A stretch of 64,000 nucleotides of DNA from Pseudomonas sp. Fl4BN1 (GCF_009908285.1 NZ_JAAARM010000011.1:1-64000), one strand, 5' to 3'; positions 27,006 through 43,875 are shown, counted from the stretch's first letter. Notes: generated from the sequence alone by a model not told the origin. Program-made: numbers and translations.

Positions 27006-29414
27006 TCAGTCGCGCATGGGGCCCGGCGCCAGCACTTCGCGGGAGCCGTTGGTGTTCATCGAGGTGACCACGCCGGCCATTTCCATGGCCTCGATCATCC
27101 GCGCGGCGCGGTTGTAGCCGATTTTCAACTTGCGCTGCACGGCAGAGATCGACGCCCGACGGCTCTCCAGAACGAACTGCACGGCTTCATCGTAGAGCGC
27201 GTCGGTTTCGGCATCATCGCCATCACCACCGCCACTGCCGCCATCAAAACCGCTGCCCGCCTCTTCGACACCGTTGAGGATGTCGTCGTTGTATTCAGGC
27301 GCGCCGCGCAGTTTCCAGGCTTCCACTACCCGGTGCACTTCATCGTCGGAGACGAAGGCACCGTGTACGCGGATCGGCAGGCTGGTGCCTGGCGGCATGT
27401 AGAGCATGTCACCGTGGCCCAGCAGTTGCTCGGCGCCGCCCTGGTCGATGATGGTCCGTGAGTCGATCTTGCTCGACACCTGGAACGCCATGCGGGTCGG
27501 AATGTTGGCCTTGATCAGGCCGGTGATCACGTCCACCGACGGCCGCTGGGTCGCGAGGATCAAGTGGATGCCGGCAGCACGGGCTTTCTGCGCGATACGC
27601 GCGATCAGCTCTTCGACCTTCTTGCCGACGATCATCATCATGTCGGCGAATTCGTCCACCACCACCACGATGGTCGGCAGCTTGCTCAACAGCGGCGCTT
27701 CGTCGTGGATGCTTTCGCGGTTGTACAGCGGGTCGGTCAGCGGTGTGCCGGCGTCCTGGGCTTCCTTGACCTTGGCGTTGAAGCCCGACAGGTTACGCAC
27801 GCCCATCTTGGCCATCAGCTTGTAGCGCCGCTCCATCTCCGCCACGCTCCAGCGCAGGGCGTTGGCGGCGTCCTTCATGTCGGTCACTACCGGGCACAGC
27901 AGGTGCGGAATGCCTTCGTAGATCGACAGTTCGAGCATCTTCGGGTCGATCATGATCAGCTTGGCGTCTTCCGGGCCGGACTTGAACAGGATCGACAGGA
28001 TCATCGCGTTGACCCCCACCGACTTACCGGAACCGGTGGTACCGGCCACCAGCAGGTGCGGCATCTTCGCCAGGTCGGTAATCACCGGCCGGCCACCAAT
28101 GTCATGCCCCAGGGCCAGAGTCACCGGGGACTTGAAGTTATCGTATTCCGGAGTCGAAAGGACCTCGGAGAAGCGCACGATCTGCCGGTCTTCGTTGGGA
28201 ATCTCGATACCTACGGTGGTCTTGCCAGGAATCACTTCCACCACCCGCACGCTGGTCACGGCCAGGGAGCGGGCCAGGTCCTTGGCCAGGTTGGAGATAC
28301 GACTGACCTTCACCCCTGCCGCAGGCTGGATTTCGTAACGGGTGATCACCGGGCCCGGGTGGATGGAGTCCACCGACACCTCGACCCCGAATTCCTTGAG
28401 CTTGATTTCCAACAGGTGGCCAACAGCCGCCAGGGACTCGGGGGAATAATTCAGCTGTTTCTTTTCCGCCGGGTCGAGAATCGAGATCGGTGGCAAGGTG
28501 CCTTCCACGGCGCTGTCGATGAACAACGGCGCTTGCTTCTCTTTCTGCACGCGCTTGCTTGGCTCCGGCGGCTTGGTGGCAATCGGGGTGATCACCGGCG
28601 GCACCTGCTTCTCGCGCTCCGACATATGCTTGCTCAGAGCCTGCTCGCGCTCGATCAGGCGCTCCTTGACCTTGGCCTGCTCACGCTTGTCGGCAACGCT
28701 CGACGGCGCGACCTCATCGACCCGGGCATCCACCTCGCGCAGTTGCACCATCAGTTGCTTGCGCTCCACGCGAGCATCCCACCAACGATTGGCGGCGCCC
28801 TGGAACAGCTCGAACAGATCGAGGGTGATCTTGCCGGTGACGTCCATCACCTTGAACCAGGACAAGTCGGTGAACACCGTCAGGCCAAACAGGAATAGGG
28901 CAATGAACATCAGGGTGCTGCCCTGGATGTTCAGCGCGTTCCTGGCCAGGTCGCCCAGGCTTTCGCCCAGTGCCCCGCCCGCACCGGCCGGCAAGCCGGT
29001 GGCCGCATGGAAATGGATGTGCGCCAGCGCGGCACCGGACAACACCAGGAACACCAGGCCGATCAGCCGCCAGGAAAACAGCCAGCCACTCCACTGCCAG
29101 GGTTCATGCCGCTGACGGAAGATCTGGTAGGTCTTGACCGCCAATAACAGAGGGAAGATATAGGCGAAGTAACCCAACACCATAAATAGGATATCGGCGC
29201 TGTAAGAACCGGCGGGACCACCGAAGTTCTGTACATCCTCTATCTTGCTGTTATGACTCCAACCCGGATCATCTTTACCGTAGGTCAGAAGAGCCATCAT
29301 CAAGAACAGGCACAGGGCTCCAATGGCGATCAACGCACCTTCCCTGAGCCGGTAGTGCAATTGTTGACGCCAGAGCGGAACAACAGGTTTAGGTGCTGCG
29401 GTGGATTTCTTCAA
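27006..29414 (-). CDS. ftsK: DNA translocase FtsK
   Basis: An 802-residue septal DNA pump that clears and aligns chromosome ends during division. Several N-terminal membrane segments span about residues 25-185. A charged linker follows, then the motor domain with Walker A ([11 protein letters not shown], about residue 460) and Walker B ([13 protein letters not shown]). The C-terminal winged-helix gamma domain recognises polar DNA motifs ([20 protein letters not shown]). The linker is short compared with E. coli FtsK, as in other pseudomonads. Confidence 0.96.
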   Translation of the reverse strand: MKKSTAAPKPVVPLWRQQLHYRLREGALIAIGALCLFLMMALLTYGKDDPGWSHNSKIEDVQNFGGPAGSYSADILFMVLGYFAYIFPLLLAVKTYQIFRQRHEPWQWSGWLFSWRLIGLVFLVLSGAALAHIHFHAATGLPAGAGGALGESLGDLARNALNIQGSTLMFIALFLFGLTVFTDLSWFKVMDVTGKITLDLFELFQGAANRWWDARVERKQLMVQLREVDARVDEVAPSSVADKREQAKVKERLIEREQALSKHMSEREKQVPPVITPIATKPPEPSKRVQKEKQAPLFIDSAVEGTLPPISILDPAEKKQLNYSPESLAAVGHLLEIKLKEFGVEVSVDSIHPGPVITRYEIQPAAGVKVSRISNLAKDLARSLAVTSVRVVEVIPGKTTVGIEIPNEDRQIVRFSEVLSTPEYDNFKSPVTLALGHDIGGRPVITDLAKMPHLLVAGTTGSGKSVGVNAMILSILFKSGPEDAKLIMIDPKMLELSIYEGIPHLLCPVVTDMKDAANALRWSVAEMERRYKLMAKMGVRNLSGFNAKVKEAQDAGTPLTDPLYNRESIHDEAPLLSKLPTIVVVVDEFADMMMIVGKKVEELIARIAQKARAAGIHLILATQRPSVDVITGLIKANIPTRMAFQVSSKIDSRTIIDQGGAEQLLGHGDMLYMPPGTSLPIRVHGAFVSDDEVHRVVEAWKLRGAPEYNDDILNGVEEAGSGFDGGSGGGDGDDAETDALYDEAVQFVLESRRASISAVQRKLKIGYNRAARMIEAMEMAGVVTSMNTNGSREVLAPGPMRD

Positions 29415-30660
<1,246 letters not shown>

Positions 30661-30674
30661 GCCCTCGCCCTACG

Positions 30675-30722
30675 CTTGTGGCGGGCCGTCAATGGCTCGC
30701 CACCGCCCTCCCCCGCCACAAG
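30675..30722 (+). other. Inverted repeat before aat
   Basis: CTTGTGGCGGG (30675-30685) and CCCGCCACAAG (30712-30722) are perfect 11-base arms with 26 bases between, ending 10 bases before the aat start codon. There is no T-run, so it is not a normal terminator. It could attenuate trxB readthrough or affect aat translation. Confidence 0.4.
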
Positions 30723-30732
30723 TCTGGATGCC

Positions 30733-31413
30733 ATGCTGACCTGGTTACAACGCAACACACTCGACTTCCCGCCACTGGAAAAAGCCATGCGCGAGCCCAA
30801 CGGCCTGCTGGCTGCGGGCGGTGATTTGTCTGCCGATCGCTTGATCCAGGCTTATCGTCACGGCTGCTTCCCCTGGTTCTCCGAGGGCCAGCCGATCCTC
30901 TGGTGGTCCCCTGACCCACGCACCGTGCTACTTCCTGACGAACTGCATGTCTCTCGCAGCCTGGGCAAACTGTTGCGCCAACAGCGCTACCAAGTGACCT
31001 TCGATCAGGATTTCGCTGCGGTCATCAGCGCCTGCGCAGCACCCCGAGCCTATGCCGATGGCACCTGGATCAGCGAGGCCATGCAACAGGCCTATCTGCA
31101 ACTGCATCAGCGCGGCCATGCTCACTCCGTGGAAGTCTGGGATCAGGGCGTGCTGGTGGGCGGCCTGTATGGCTTGGCCATGGGGCAGCTGTTCTTCGGC
31201 GAATCGATGTTCAGCCGCGCCGACAATGCCTCGAAGTTCGGTTTTGCCACCCTGGTGGAGCGGCTGAAGGAATGGGGATTTGTCTTGATCGACTGCCAGA
31301 TGCCTACCGAACACCTACACAGCCTGGGAGCCCGGTCCATTTCCCGCGTGGAATTCGCCGACTACCTTAAGCGTCATCTGGATCAACAGAGCCGTGCCAT
31401 ATGGGTTTCCTAG
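30733..31413 (+). CDS. aat: Leucyl/phenylalanyl-tRNA-protein transferase Aat
   Basis: A 226-residue enzyme that adds Leu or Phe to proteins with N-terminal Lys or Arg, marking them for ClpS-ClpAP. The family signatures are present: [45 protein letters not shown] and the [20 protein letters not shown] catalytic region. I chose the ATG at 30733 ([10 protein letters not shown]); the frame from 30676 has no protein-like start. It precedes bpt, the other N-degron transferase. Confidence 0.95.
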   Translation: MLTWLQRNTLDFPPLEKAMREPNGLLAAGGDLSADRLIQAYRHGCFPWFSEGQPILWWSPDPRTVLLPDELHVSRSLGKLLRQQRYQVTFDQDFAAVISACAAPRAYADGTWISEAMQQAYLQLHQRGHAHSVEVWDQGVLVGGLYGLAMGQLFFGESMFSRADNASKFGFATLVERLKEWGFVLIDCQMPTEHLHSLGARSISRVEFADYLKRHLDQQSRAIWVS

Positions 31414-31471
31414 GCGGGCTTGACGGCTGTGGCTTACACTTAATTGCAAAGCTTACTCCGAGGGTTGACTC

Positions 31472-32179
31472 ATGACCGAGTTAGCGCGCCTGAAGTTTTA
31501 TGCGACTCAACCCCACTCTTGCAGCTACCTGCCCGATGAACAGGCAACCACCCTGTTTCTCGATCCTAGCCAGCCCATGGACGTGCATGTCTACGCAGAT
31601 CTGTCGGAGATGGGGTTTCGTCGCAGCGGTGATCACCTGTACCGGCCGCATTGCCAGAACTGCAACGCTTGCGTACCGGCACGCATTCCTGTGGCCCAGT
31701 TCTTGGCCAATCGCCAGCAAAAACGCATTGTAAAACGCAACAGCGACTTGAGCGTACATGCGGCCAAACCCGGCTTCAGCGAAGAATACTTCGACCTGTA
31801 CCAACGCTACATCGAGCAACGCCACGCCGACGGCGACATGTTCCCGCCCAGCCGCGACCAATTCTCGACCTTTCTGGTACGCGACCTGCCGTTCTCGCGC
31901 TTCTACGAGTTCCGCCTGGACGGCCGCTTGCTCGCGGTAGCGGTCACCGACCTGCTGCCCAATGGCCTTTCGGCGGTCTACACCTTCTATGAACCCGACG
32001 AAGAGCGCCGCAGCTTGGGGCGCTACGCGATTCTCTGGCAAATTGGCGAAACCCTGCGCCTGGGACTGGATGCGGTGTACCTCGGCTACTGGATCAAGAA
32101 CTGCAAAAAGATGAACTACAAGACCCAATATCGCCCTATAGAGCTGCTGGTTAACCAGAGATGGGTGATCCTCAACTAG
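31472..32179 (+). CDS. bpt: Aspartate/glutamate leucyltransferase Bpt
   Basis: A 235-residue protein of the ATE1-related Bpt family, which attaches Leu to N-terminal Asp or Glu. It has the N-terminal Cys-containing block [18 protein letters not shown] and the conserved [22 protein letters not shown] and [19 protein letters not shown] segments. It is sometimes annotated as arginyltransferase (ate), but bacterial members of this clade use Leu. It lies between aat and infA; clpA and clpS are just downstream on the other strand. Confidence 0.93.
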
Positions 32180-32279
32180 AAGGTCTTGGCTTGAACCCCA
32201 TTTTTCGGGCACAATGCACGCCGCTTTTGCCTGGCGCAGTTGCACCGGGCCATTCATTGGACACCGAGGGCTTTACTGC

Positions 32280-32498
32280 ATGTCGAAAGAAGACAGCTTC
32301 GAAATGGAAGGCACTGTCGTCGACACCCTGCCCAACACCATGTTTCGTGTGGAGTTGGAAAATGGGCACGTCGTAACCGCGCATATTTCCGGCAAGATGC
32401 GCAAGAACTACATTCGTATTCTTACCGGTGACAAAGTGCGCGTCGAGCTGACGCCCTATGACTTGAGCAAAGGGCGCATCACTTACCGCGCTCGCTAA
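32280..32498 (+). CDS. infA: Translation initiation factor IF-1
   Basis: A 72-residue S1/OB-fold protein ([20 protein letters not shown], ending KGRITYRAR) that binds the 30S A site with IF-2 and IF-3. The ATG at 32280 matches the family start. It follows bpt by 100 bases and ends in a strong terminator. Confidence 0.97.
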
Positions 32499-32513
32499 TC
32501 AAGTCAATACAAG

Positions 32514-32537
32514 ACGCCCGGTTATGCCGGGCGTTTT
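32514..32537 (+). terminator. Rho-independent terminator after infA
   Basis: ACGCCCGG-TTAT-CCGGGCGT stem-loop (with one unpaired G) followed by TTTTT, 15 bases past the infA stop. Confidence 0.9.
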
Positions 32538-32566
32538 TGTTCGTCTCGAAAAAAACCTCCGAAATT

Positions 32567-32632
32567 GGCTTGCCAGCAAAAGCGCCGCTCAAAAAAGGCG
32601 CCGAGCTTGAATGCCTCTTCGCCAGCAAGCCG
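32567..32632. repeat. Degenerate REP pair
   Basis: GGCTTGCCAGCAAAAG (32567) and TTCGCCAGCAAGCCG (32618) are inverted, diverged REP cores lacking the usual GTAGGAGC tail. They lie in the gap between the infA and clpA terminators. Confidence 0.55.
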
Positions 32633-32661
32633 CACACTCAAATCACCAACCCCAGATAGCA

Positions 32662-32686
32662 CAAAGGCACCTTTCGGTGCCTTTGG
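32662..32686 (-). terminator. Terminator after clpA
   Basis: AAAGGCACC-TTTC-GGTGCCTTT is a perfect 9-bp stem 22 bases past the clpA stop. On the minus strand it ends in CCTTTGTG, so it fits clpA, though the T-run is short; it may also work on the plus strand. Confidence 0.75.
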
Positions 32687-32707
32687 CTGTACAGCATTAC
32701 GCGACCT

Positions 32708-34978
32708 TCAAGCCATTTCCGCCGTGGTTTCGAAGTCGAAGGTCAACTCGCCATCCTTGATGTCGATGTGTACCACACCGCCATGATCGGACAACTCGCC
32801 AAACAGGATCTCCTCAGCCAGTGGACGCTTGATCTTGTCCTGGATCAAGCGCGCCATCGGACGTGCGCCCATGGCCACATCGTAACCACCAGCGGCCAGC
32901 CAGCTGCGAGCGGCATCGGTCACTTCCAGCTGCACGCGCTTGTCTTCCAGCTGCGCCTGAAGCTCGGTAAGAAACTTGTCCACCACGCTCTTGATCACTT
33001 CGTGACTCAGGCGACCAAACTGGATAATGGTGTCCAGACGGTTGCGGAACTCCGGCGTGAAGCTCTTCTTGATCACTTCCATGGCATCGGAAGAGTGATC
33101 TTGATGAGTGAAACCAATGGAGGCTCGCGCCGCGGTTTCAGCACCGGCGTTGGTGGTCATGATGACGATCACGTTGCGGAAATCCGCCTTGCGCCCGTTG
33201 TTGTCGGTCAGGGTGCCGTGATCCATTACCTGCAGCAGCAGGTTGAAGACTTCCGGATGCGCCTTCTCGATTTCATCGAGCAGCAATACGCAATGCGGCT
33301 GCTTGGTGATGGCCTCGGTCAGCAAGCCGCCCTGGTCGAAACCGACATAGCCGGGAGGCGCACCGATCAGGCGCGAGACGGTGTGCCGCTCCATGTACTC
33401 GGACATGTCGAAGCGTACCAGCTCGATCCCCATGGCCTTGGCCAACTGCCGCGCCGCCTCGGTCTTGCCGACACCAGTAGGACCGGCGAACAGGAAGGAA
33501 CCGACTGGTTTGTCCGGTGACTTCAGGCCTGCACGGGACAACTTGATCGCCGTGGACAGCGAATCGATCGCCGCATCCTGACCGAACACGGTCAGCTTGA
33601 GATCGCGCTCAAGATTACGCAGCAGCTCTTTGTCGGAACTGGTGACATGCTTCGGCGGAATACGGGCAATTTTTGCCACGATGTCCTCGACCTGAGCCAC
33701 CTCGATGCGCTTCACGCGCTTCTCCACCGGCTGCAGACGCTGATAGGCACCCGCCTCATCGATGACGTCGATGGCCTTGTCTGGCATATGCCGGTCATTG
33801 ATATAGCGCGAAGCCAGCTCCGCAGCGGCGCGCAGGGCTTCATCACTGTATTCGATACCGTGATGCTGCTCGAAGCGCCCCTTGAGACCACGCAGGATAC
33901 CGATGGTGTCCTCGACCGAAGGCTCGGACACGTCGACCTTCTGGAAGCGCCGAGCCAGGGCCCGATCCTTCTCAAAGATACCGCGGAACTCCTGGAACGT
34001 GGTCGAGCCGATGCAACGGATATCACCCGAAGACAGCAGCGGCTTGAGCAGATTAGAGGCATCCATCACCCCACCAGATGCCGCACCGGCACCAATGATG
34101 GTGTGGATTTCATCTATGAACAGAATCGCCTGAGGGCGCTTCTTCAACTCGCCCAACAACGCCTTGAAGCGCTTCTCGAAGTCGCCGCGGTATTTGGTAC
34201 CCGCCAGCAAGGCCCCAAGATCGAGGGAATAGACAACGCTATTGATCAGCAGGTCCGGTACTTGATTGTCGACAATGCGCTTGGCCAAACCTTCGGCAAT
34301 CGCAGTCTTGCCGACACCGGCCTCCCCCACCAACAGCGGGTTGTTCTTGCGCCGACGAGCGAGGATCTGGGCAACGCGCTCGACCTCCTGCTCGCGACCT
34401 ACCAGCGGATCAATGCGCCCTTGACGGGCCAGCTCATTGAGGTTGCTGGCATAGGCATCCAGAGGATTACTGGAAGAAGACGGCTCACCGCCTTCTTCGT
34501 CCTGCATATCCTGCTCACCTTCAGAATGATCACCATGCCCAGGCACCTTGGAGATGCCATGAGCGATATAATTGACCACGTCGATACGGGCAACGCTCTG
34601 CTGTTTCAGCAGGAACACCGCCTGACTCTCTTGCTCACTGAAAATTGCCACCAGCACATTGGCGCCGGTGACTTCACGCTTGCCCGAGCTCTGTACGTGA
34701 AAGACAGCACGCTGCAGTACACGCTGGAAACCCAGGGTTGGCTGAGTCTCGCGATCCTCGTCATGCACGGGAATCAATGGCGTGGTGGAGTCGATGAACT
34801 CCTGCAGGTCATGCTTGAGTTTGTCGAGGTTTGCTCCGCAGGCACGTAAAACAGTGGCGGCGGCCTCATTATCCAAAAGAGCCAACAGAAGGTGCTCGAC
34901 GGTCATGAATTCATGACGCTTCGAACGGGCCTCCTTGAAGGCGAGATTGAGGGTGACTTCGAGCTCGCGGTTTAACAT
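32708..34978 (-). CDS. clpA: ATP-dependent Clp protease ATP-binding subunit ClpA
   Basis: A 756-residue Hsp100 unfoldase that feeds ClpP. The N-terminal Clp repeat domain (residues 1-145), which docks ClpS, begins [14 protein letters not shown]. The first AAA+ module has Walker [10 protein letters not shown] near residue 218. The second has GPTGVGKTE near residue 498. A tripeptide of the IGF type for ClpP docking appears as IGF in [10 protein letters not shown]. It lies just after clpS in the same direction. This is the normal arrangement for N-degron proteolysis. Confidence 0.97.
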   Translation of the reverse strand: MLNRELEVTLNLAFKEARSKRHEFMTVEHLLLALLDNEAAATVLRACGANLDKLKHDLQEFIDSTTPLIPVHDEDRETQPTLGFQRVLQRAVFHVQSSGKREVTGANVLVAIFSEQESQAVFLLKQQSVARIDVVNYIAHGISKVPGHGDHSEGEQDMQDEEGGEPSSSSNPLDAYASNLNELARQGRIDPLVGREQEVERVAQILARRRKNNPLLVGEAGVGKTAIAEGLAKRIVDNQVPDLLINSVVYSLDLGALLAGTKYRGDFEKRFKALLGELKKRPQAILFIDEIHTIIGAGAASGGVMDASNLLKPLLSSGDIRCIGSTTFQEFRGIFEKDRALARRFQKVDVSEPSVEDTIGILRGLKGRFEQHHGIEYSDEALRAAAELASRYINDRHMPDKAIDVIDEAGAYQRLQPVEKRVKRIEVAQVEDIVAKIARIPPKHVTSSDKELLRNLERDLKLTVFGQDAAIDSLSTAIKLSRAGLKSPDKPVGSFLFAGPTGVGKTEAARQLAKAMGIELVRFDMSEYMERHTVSRLIGAPPGYVGFDQGGLLTEAITKQPHCVLLLDEIEKAHPEVFNLLLQVMDHGTLTDNNGRKADFRNVIVIMTTNAGAETAARASIGFTHQDHSSDAMEVIKKSFTPEFRNRLDTIIQFGRLSHEVIKSVVDKFLTELQAQLEDKRVQLEVTDAARSWLAAGGYDVAMGARPMARLIQDKIKRPLAEEILFGELSDHGGVVHIDIKDGELTFDFETTAEMA

Positions 34979-35007
34979 AGCTTCACCTCATACCCAAGTG
35001 GTCGGCG

Positions 35008-35370
35008 TTAACCGTCCTTCTCGATTTCACAGAGTAGCGGATGCTGGCTTTCCCGGGCGTACTGGTTGACCTGCATGGCCTTGGTCTCGGCGATGTCGCG
35101 GGTAAACAATCCACACACTGCCCGCCCTTCGGTATGGACGGCCAGCATGACCTTGGTCGCCAGCTCGCGATTCAGGTTAAAAAACATCTCGAGCACTTCG
35201 ACGACGAAATCCATCGGGGTGTAGTCATCGTTGAACAAAACCACCTTGTACATTGGCGGTGCCTGTAACGCGGGCTTGGCCTCCTGTACAGCCAAGCCAG
35301 CGGAATCGTCGTCGTGCAAGTCCGGGCGATCCTGATTGAATGTTAGTCGAATCTGGCTGATTGCATGCAT
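35008..35370 (-). CDS. clpS: Clp adaptor protein ClpS
   Basis: A 120-residue adaptor that brings N-degron substrates to ClpA. The binding-pocket core reads [20 protein letters not shown] with later [14 protein letters not shown], both characteristic. The unstructured N-terminal tail (about 35 residues) is acidic. It is 29 bases upstream of clpA and diverges from cspD. Confidence 0.96.
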   Translation of the reverse strand: MHAISQIRLTFNQDRPDLHDDDSAGLAVQEAKPALQAPPMYKVVLFNDDYTPMDFVVEVLEMFFNLNRELATKVMLAVHTEGRAVCGLFTRDIAETKAMQVNQYARESQHPLLCEIEKDG

Positions 35371-35594
35371 GGAAAGAAAGGTTCGTCAGTTGTGCAAATA
35401 CAGTGGTGGGGGCGCCCTGGATGGAATTCAACTCCGACCGCCGGGTCACCTTGACTATCGGCAAAACGGTGTTACAACCAATAGGGCCCACATTGGGTAA
35501 TAAACGTCCGCGGCGTCAACCTTTTTACTAAGTTTGATGGCGGATGAACTGGATGATACTCCAGTGATGGAGTCTGTTGCAGAGGGATATGAGT

Positions 35595-35852
35595 ATGGCT
35601 AGCGGTAAGGTCAAGTGGTTCAACAATGCCAAGGGATATGGCTTTATTAATGAGGAGGGCAAGAGTGATGATTTGTTTGCCCATTACTCAGCCATCGACA
35701 TGGATGGCTACAAGACCTTGAAAGCCGGACAGGCTGTGAGCTTCGAGATCATCCAAGGCCCCAAGGGGCTGCACGCGATCAAGATCAGCGCCCTGAAAGT
35801 CCCCGGTGAAATCCTCACCCCAGAGACCCAGCATGAAAGCGCACTGAGCTGA
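35595..35852 (+). CDS. cspD: Cold-shock-domain protein CspD
   Basis: An 85-residue OB-fold protein that binds single-stranded nucleic acid. RNP1 (KGYGFI) and RNP2 (DLFAHYSAI) are present. The C-terminal tail after the fold ([17 protein letters not shown]) and the place next to clpS mark it as CspD, a replication inhibitor in E. coli, and not as a true cold-shock CspA. I chose the ATG at 35595 because AGAGGG is eight bases upstream; ATG at 35589 is too close to it. Confidence 0.88.
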   Translation: MASGKVKWFNNAKGYGFINEEGKSDDLFAHYSAIDMDGYKTLKAGQAVSFEIIQGPKGLHAIKISALKVPGEILTPETQHESALS

Positions 35853-35876
35853 TTTACCCAACATCCAGTCATAAAA

Positions 35877-35912
35877 AAACCGGCCGACTCAAGGGATTGA
35901 GTCGGCCGGTTT
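35877..35912. terminator. Bidirectional terminator between cspD and icd
   Basis: AAACCGGCCGACTCA and TGAGTCGGCCGGTTT form a perfect 15-bp stem with an AGGGAT loop, flanked by A- and T-rich ends. It serves the convergent cspD and icd genes. Confidence 0.93.
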
Positions 35913-35931
35913 GCTTTGCTCGTGAATCAGC

Positions 35932-37188
35932 TTACATGTGCGAGATCAGTGCATCGCCGAATGCCGACGAAGACAGCAGGGTCGCGCCATCCATCAGACG
36001 CTCGAAGTCATAGGTCACGGTCTTGGCCGAGATGGCGCCATTGGTGCCCTTGATGATCAGGTCCGCAGCTTCGGTCCAGCCCATGTGACGCAGCATCATC
36101 TCAGCCGAAAGAATCAGCGAGCCCGGGTTTACCTGGTCCTTGCCCGCATACTTGGGCGCGGTACCGTGAGTGGCCTCGAACATTGCGATGGTGTCGGACA
36201 GGTTGGCACCTGGCGCGATACCGATACCGCCCACTTCCGCCGCCAGGGCGTCAGACAGGTAGTCACCGTTGAGATTGAGGGTAGCGATCACATCGTATTC
36301 CGCCGGCCGCAGCAGGATCTGCTGGAGCATGGCATCAGCGATGGCATCCTTGACGATGACGTTCTTGCCAGTTTTCGGGTTCTTGAACTGCATCCACGGA
36401 CCGCCGTCCAACAGGGTCGCGCCGAACTCTTCGGCCGCCACTTCATAGGCCCACTCTTTGAAGGCACCTTCGGTGAACTTCATGATGTTGCCTTTGTGCA
36501 CAATGGTCAGCGAGTCGCGATCGTTATCCACTACATATTGCAGCGCCTTGCGCGCCAGACGCTTGGTGCCCTGCAGGGAAACCGGCTTGACGCCGATGCC
36601 GCAGTTTTCGTCGAAACGGATCTTGGTGACGCCCATTTCTTCTTTAAGGAACTTGATGACCTTGGTGGCTTCAGCCGAACCGGCTTTCCACTCGATGCCA
36701 GCGTAAATGTCTTCGGAGTTCTCACGGAAGATGGTCATGTCCACATCGCCTGGCTTCTTCACCGGGCTAGGCACGCCGTCAAACCAGCGCACCGGACGCA
36801 GGCACACATACAGGTCGAGTTGTTGACGCAGGGCCACGTTCAGGGAACGAATGCCACCACCGACCGGAGTGGTCAATGGGCCCTTGATGGAAACCACGTA
36901 ATCCTTTACCGCGTCCAGGGTTTCCTGAGGAAGCCAGGTGTCCTGGTCGTACACTTGAGTCGCTTTTTCCCCGGCATACACTTCCATCCAGGAAATTTTG
37001 CGTTCGCCGCCGTAAGCCTTCTTAACCGCAGCATCGACAACCTTGATCATGACCGGGCTGATATCAACGCCAATACCGTCGCCTTCGATGAAAGGAATAA
37101 TCGGGTTGTTAGGAACATTGAGAGAATGGTCTGCGTTGACGGTGATTTTGTCGCCGACTGCTGGAACCTGAATCTTCTTGTATCCCAT
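35932..37188 (-). CDS. icd: NADP-dependent isocitrate dehydrogenase (dimeric type)
   Basis: A 418-residue enzyme of the E. coli Icd type that converts isocitrate to 2-oxoglutarate in the TCA cycle. The substrate loop [14 protein letters not shown] holds the serine that AceK phosphorylates in E. coli. The catalytic [12 protein letters not shown] and coenzyme-binding [19 protein letters not shown] are clear. It diverges from idh, the unrelated monomeric isozyme, and both compete with aceA (46971) for isocitrate. Confidence 0.97.
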   Translation of the reverse strand: MGYKKIQVPAVGDKITVNADHSLNVPNNPIIPFIEGDGIGVDISPVMIKVVDAAVKKAYGGERKISWMEVYAGEKATQVYDQDTWLPQETLDAVKDYVVSIKGPLTTPVGGGIRSLNVALRQQLDLYVCLRPVRWFDGVPSPVKKPGDVDMTIFRENSEDIYAGIEWKAGSAEATKVIKFLKEEMGVTKIRFDENCGIGVKPVSLQGTKRLARKALQYVVDNDRDSLTIVHKGNIMKFTEGAFKEWAYEVAAEEFGATLLDGGPWMQFKNPKTGKNVIVKDAIADAMLQQILLRPAEYDVIATLNLNGDYLSDALAAEVGGIGIAPGANLSDTIAMFEATHGTAPKYAGKDQVNPGSLILSAEMMLRHMGWTEAADLIIKGTNGAISAKTVTYDFERLMDGATLLSSSAFGDALISHM

Positions 37189-39918
<2,730 letters not shown>

Positions 39919-39934
39919 GCACTACCGAACACAC

Positions 39935-39959
39935 AAACCCCGGCCTCGCGCCGGGGTTT
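39935..39959 (+). terminator. Terminator after idh
   Basis: AAACCCCGG and CCGGGGTTT form a nine-base stem around a short CTCGCG loop, 17 bases past the idh stop. Confidence 0.85.
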
Positions 39960-39974
39960 GTGCTTATAGAGCCT

Positions 39975-40053
39975 GTAGGAGCCGGCTTGCCGGCGAATGC
40001 CCCCCCCCACGCCGAACATGCGGCGCTCGCTTCGCCGGCAAGCCGGCTCCTAC
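39975..40053. repeat. REP doublet (REPIN)
   Basis: GTAGGAGCCGGCTTGCCGGC at 39975 and its inverted copy ending CCGGCTCCTAC at 40053. The spacer holds a run of nine C residues. It lies between the idh terminator and nudJ. Confidence 0.9.
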
Positions 40054-40083
40054 AATGCTCACCCTTTATAAAGGAGTGCCTTT

Positions 40084-40530
40084 ATGGAATGGCAACCCCA
40101 TATCACTGTCGCCACCATCGTCGAGGACCAGGGTCGCTTCCTGTTCGTCGAGGAGTATCAGGGCGAACAAGCCGTGCTCAACCAGCCCGCCGGGCACCTG
40201 GATGCCAATGAAAGCCTGCTTCAGGCGGCCGTGCGTGAAACCCTGGAAGAAACCGGCTGGGACGTGGAGTTGACCGGCGTGGTCGGCATCTACCTCTACA
40301 CCGCCCCGAGCAATGGCGTCACCTACCAGCGCGTGTGCTTTGCCGCCAAGCCATTGCGCCATCATCCGGACTACCCGTTGGACGACGGCATCATCGGTCC
40401 GCGCTGGCTCAGCCGCAGCGAGCTGCTGGAGCAGCGGGCCAACTGGCGCAGCGAGTTGATTCTGCAGTGCCTGGACGATTACCTGGACGGCCAACTGCAC
40501 AGCTTGGCGCTGATCCGTCCGCTGCTTTAA
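40084..40530 (+). CDS. nudJ: Nudix phosphohydrolase NudJ
   Basis: A 148-residue Nudix protein. The motif G-x5-E-x7-REUxEExGU is matched by GHLDANESLLQAAVRETLEE plus TGW. NudJ in E. coli hydrolyses thiamine pyrophosphate precursors and nucleoside di/triphosphates. The neighbours mnmA, hflD and purB are the same as in E. coli, which supports the name. Ribosome binding site AAGGAG is eight bases upstream. Confidence 0.9.
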   Translation: MEWQPHITVATIVEDQGRFLFVEEYQGEQAVLNQPAGHLDANESLLQAAVRETLEETGWDVELTGVVGIYLYTAPSNGVTYQRVCFAAKPLRHHPDYPLDDGIIGPRWLSRSELLEQRANWRSELILQCLDDYLDGQLHSLALIRPLL

Positions 40531-40601
40531 CCGCAGTTTTAGCCTTGCAGGCCTCAGCCTGTTAGAATCTCGTCCTTTTTCAAGACACCCATTGAATTCC
40601 T

Positions 40602-41735
40602 ATGCGTGATCCAGCCCCTTCTGACACCCAAAAGAAGCGCGTCATCGTCGGCATGTCCGGCGGCGTGGACTCTTCCGTATCCGCCCTCCTGCTGATGGAG
40701 CAGGGTTACCAGGTGGAAGGCCTGTTCATGAAGAACTGGGAGGAAGACGACGGAACCGAATACTGCACCGCCATGGATGACCTCGCAGACGCCCAGGCCG
40801 TGTGCGACAAGATCGGTATCAAGCTGCACACCGCCAACTTCGCCGCCGAGTACTGGGACAACGTGTTCGAGCACTTCCTGGCCGAATACAAGGCCGGGCG
40901 CACGCCGAACCCGGACATCCTGTGCAACCGTGAAATCAAGTTCAAAGCGTTCCTCGACTACGCCATGATGCTTGGTGCCGACCTGATTGCCACCGGCCAC
41001 TACGTGCGCCGCCGCGACATCGACGGCCGCACCGAACTGCTCAAGGGCCTCGATCCGAACAAGGACCAGAGCTACTTCCTGCATGCCGTCGGCGGCGAGC
41101 AGATCGCCAAGACTCTGTTCCCGGTAGGCGAGCTGGAAAAGCCCGAAGTGCGCGCCATTGCCGAAAAGCACGACCTGGCCACGGCAAAGAAAAAAGACTC
41201 CACCGGGATCTGCTTTATTGGTGAGCGGCGCTTCAGCGACTTTCTCAAGCAATACCTGCCGGCCCAGCCCGGTGAGATCAAGACCACCGAAGGTGAGGTC
41301 ATCGGTCGCCACCACGGCCTGATGTACCACACCATCGGCCAGCGCCAGGGCCTGGGCATTGGCGGCCTGAAAGACGCTGGCGACGAGCCGTGGTACGTGC
41401 TGATCAAGGACCTGGAGCACAACGAGCTGATCGTTGGCCAGGGTAACGACCATCCGTGGCTGTTCTCCCGCGCCCTGCTCGCCTCCGACATCTACTGGGT
41501 CAACCCCATCGATCTCGACCAGCCAAGACGCCTGACCGCCAAGGTGCGCTACCGCCAGAGCGACCAGCCCTGCACCCTGGAAAAGACTGCCAGTGGCTAC
41601 CGCGCCATCTTCGACGACCCGCAACGCGCAGTGACTCCCGGCCAGTCCGTGGTGCTCTACGACGGCGAAATCTGCCTCGGCGGCGGCGTGATCGAAGTGG
41701 CCGAGCCTTGGAGCAGCAAGGACGTCCGTCCATGA
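40602..41735 (+). CDS. mnmA: tRNA-specific 2-thiouridylase MnmA
   Basis: A 377-residue ATP-dependent enzyme that thiolates U34 of Glu, Gln and Lys tRNAs, taking sulfur from TusE. The PP-loop is [10 protein letters not shown]. The catalytic cysteines are in [11 protein letters not shown] and [12 protein letters not shown]. Length and motifs are normal. A TAGAAT at 40563 may be its -10. The stop overlaps the hflD start by four bases (ATGA). Confidence 0.96.
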   Translation: MRDPAPSDTQKKRVIVGMSGGVDSSVSALLLMEQGYQVEGLFMKNWEEDDGTEYCTAMDDLADAQAVCDKIGIKLHTANFAAEYWDNVFEHFLAEYKAGRTPNPDILCNREIKFKAFLDYAMMLGADLIATGHYVRRRDIDGRTELLKGLDPNKDQSYFLHAVGGEQIAKTLFPVGELEKPEVRAIAEKHDLATAKKKDSTGICFIGERRFSDFLKQYLPAQPGEIKTTEGEVIGRHHGLMYHTIGQRQGLGIGGLKDAGDEPWYVLIKDLEHNELIVGQGNDHPWLFSRALLASDIYWVNPIDLDQPRRLTAKVRYRQSDQPCTLEKTASGYRAIFDDPQRAVTPGQSVVLYDGEICLGGGVIEVAEPWSSKDVRP

Positions 41736-42355
41736 GCCCGATTCAGGAACAACTGACGGCGTTGGGCGGCGTGTTTCTGGCGGCAGTCCTGGTGGACCGC
41801 ATCGCCAAGACCGGCCAGGTCAGCGAGGCAGCCTTGAGCTGCATGCTCGGCAGCCTGCTGATCCGCGACCCGAAAGACACCCTGGAAGTCTACGGCGGTG
41901 ACGACATCAACCTGCGCGAAGGCTACCGGGCACTGATCGGCGCACTGGAACGCGACCCCACTACCCTGCAACGGGAACCGCTGCGCTACGCCCTGTCGAT
42001 GCTCGGCCTTGAGCGCCAGCTGGCCAAGCGTGACGACTTGCTGGAGACCATCGGCAAACGCCTGCCGCAGATTCAGTCCCAGGTAGAACACTTCGGCCCA
42101 GCCCACGAAAACGTCATTGCCGCCTGTGGCGCGCTTTATCAGGACACGCTGAGTACCCTGCGCCAACGCATCCAGGTGCACGGCGACATGCGCAACCTGC
42201 AACAGCCGAGCAACGCCTCGAAGATCCGCGCCCTGCTGCTGGCTGGTATCCGTTCGGCCCGACTGTGGCGCCAACTGGGCGGTCATCGCTGGCAACTGGT
42301 GATCAGCCGGCGCAAATTGCTCAAAGAACTCTATCCGTTAATGCGCAGCAGCTGA
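41732..42355 (+). CDS. hflD: HflD family protein
   Basis: A 207-residue helical protein beginning [20 protein letters not shown], with [19 protein letters not shown] and [19 protein letters not shown], the core of the HflD/YcfC family. It is a peripheral inner-membrane protein; in E. coli it affects lambda CII stability, but its cell role is unclear. It overlaps mnmA and precedes purB. Confidence 0.92.
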   Translation: MSPIQEQLTALGGVFLAAVLVDRIAKTGQVSEAALSCMLGSLLIRDPKDTLEVYGGDDINLREGYRALIGALERDPTTLQREPLRYALSMLGLERQLAKRDDLLETIGKRLPQIQSQVEHFGPAHENVIAACGALYQDTLSTLRQRIQVHGDMRNLQQPSNASKIRALLLAGIRSARLWRQLGGHRWQLVISRRKLLKELYPLMRSS

Positions 42356-42398
42356 GCTGCGCTGGCTTCACCTGCTTTTTTTCAAGCGCTACGCGTAA

Positions 42399-43856
<1,458 letters not shown>

Positions 43857-43875
43857 CCGACTGCACGACGTTCTG

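Noticed and set aside
31472..32179. Arginyl-tRNA-protein transferase (ate)
   Set aside because: The bacterial Bpt clade uses leucine; the arginine name is an older database habit.
39998..40008. Run of nine C residues as a phase-variation tract
   Set aside because: It lies in the spacer of a REPIN between a terminator and nudJ, not in a gene or core promoter.
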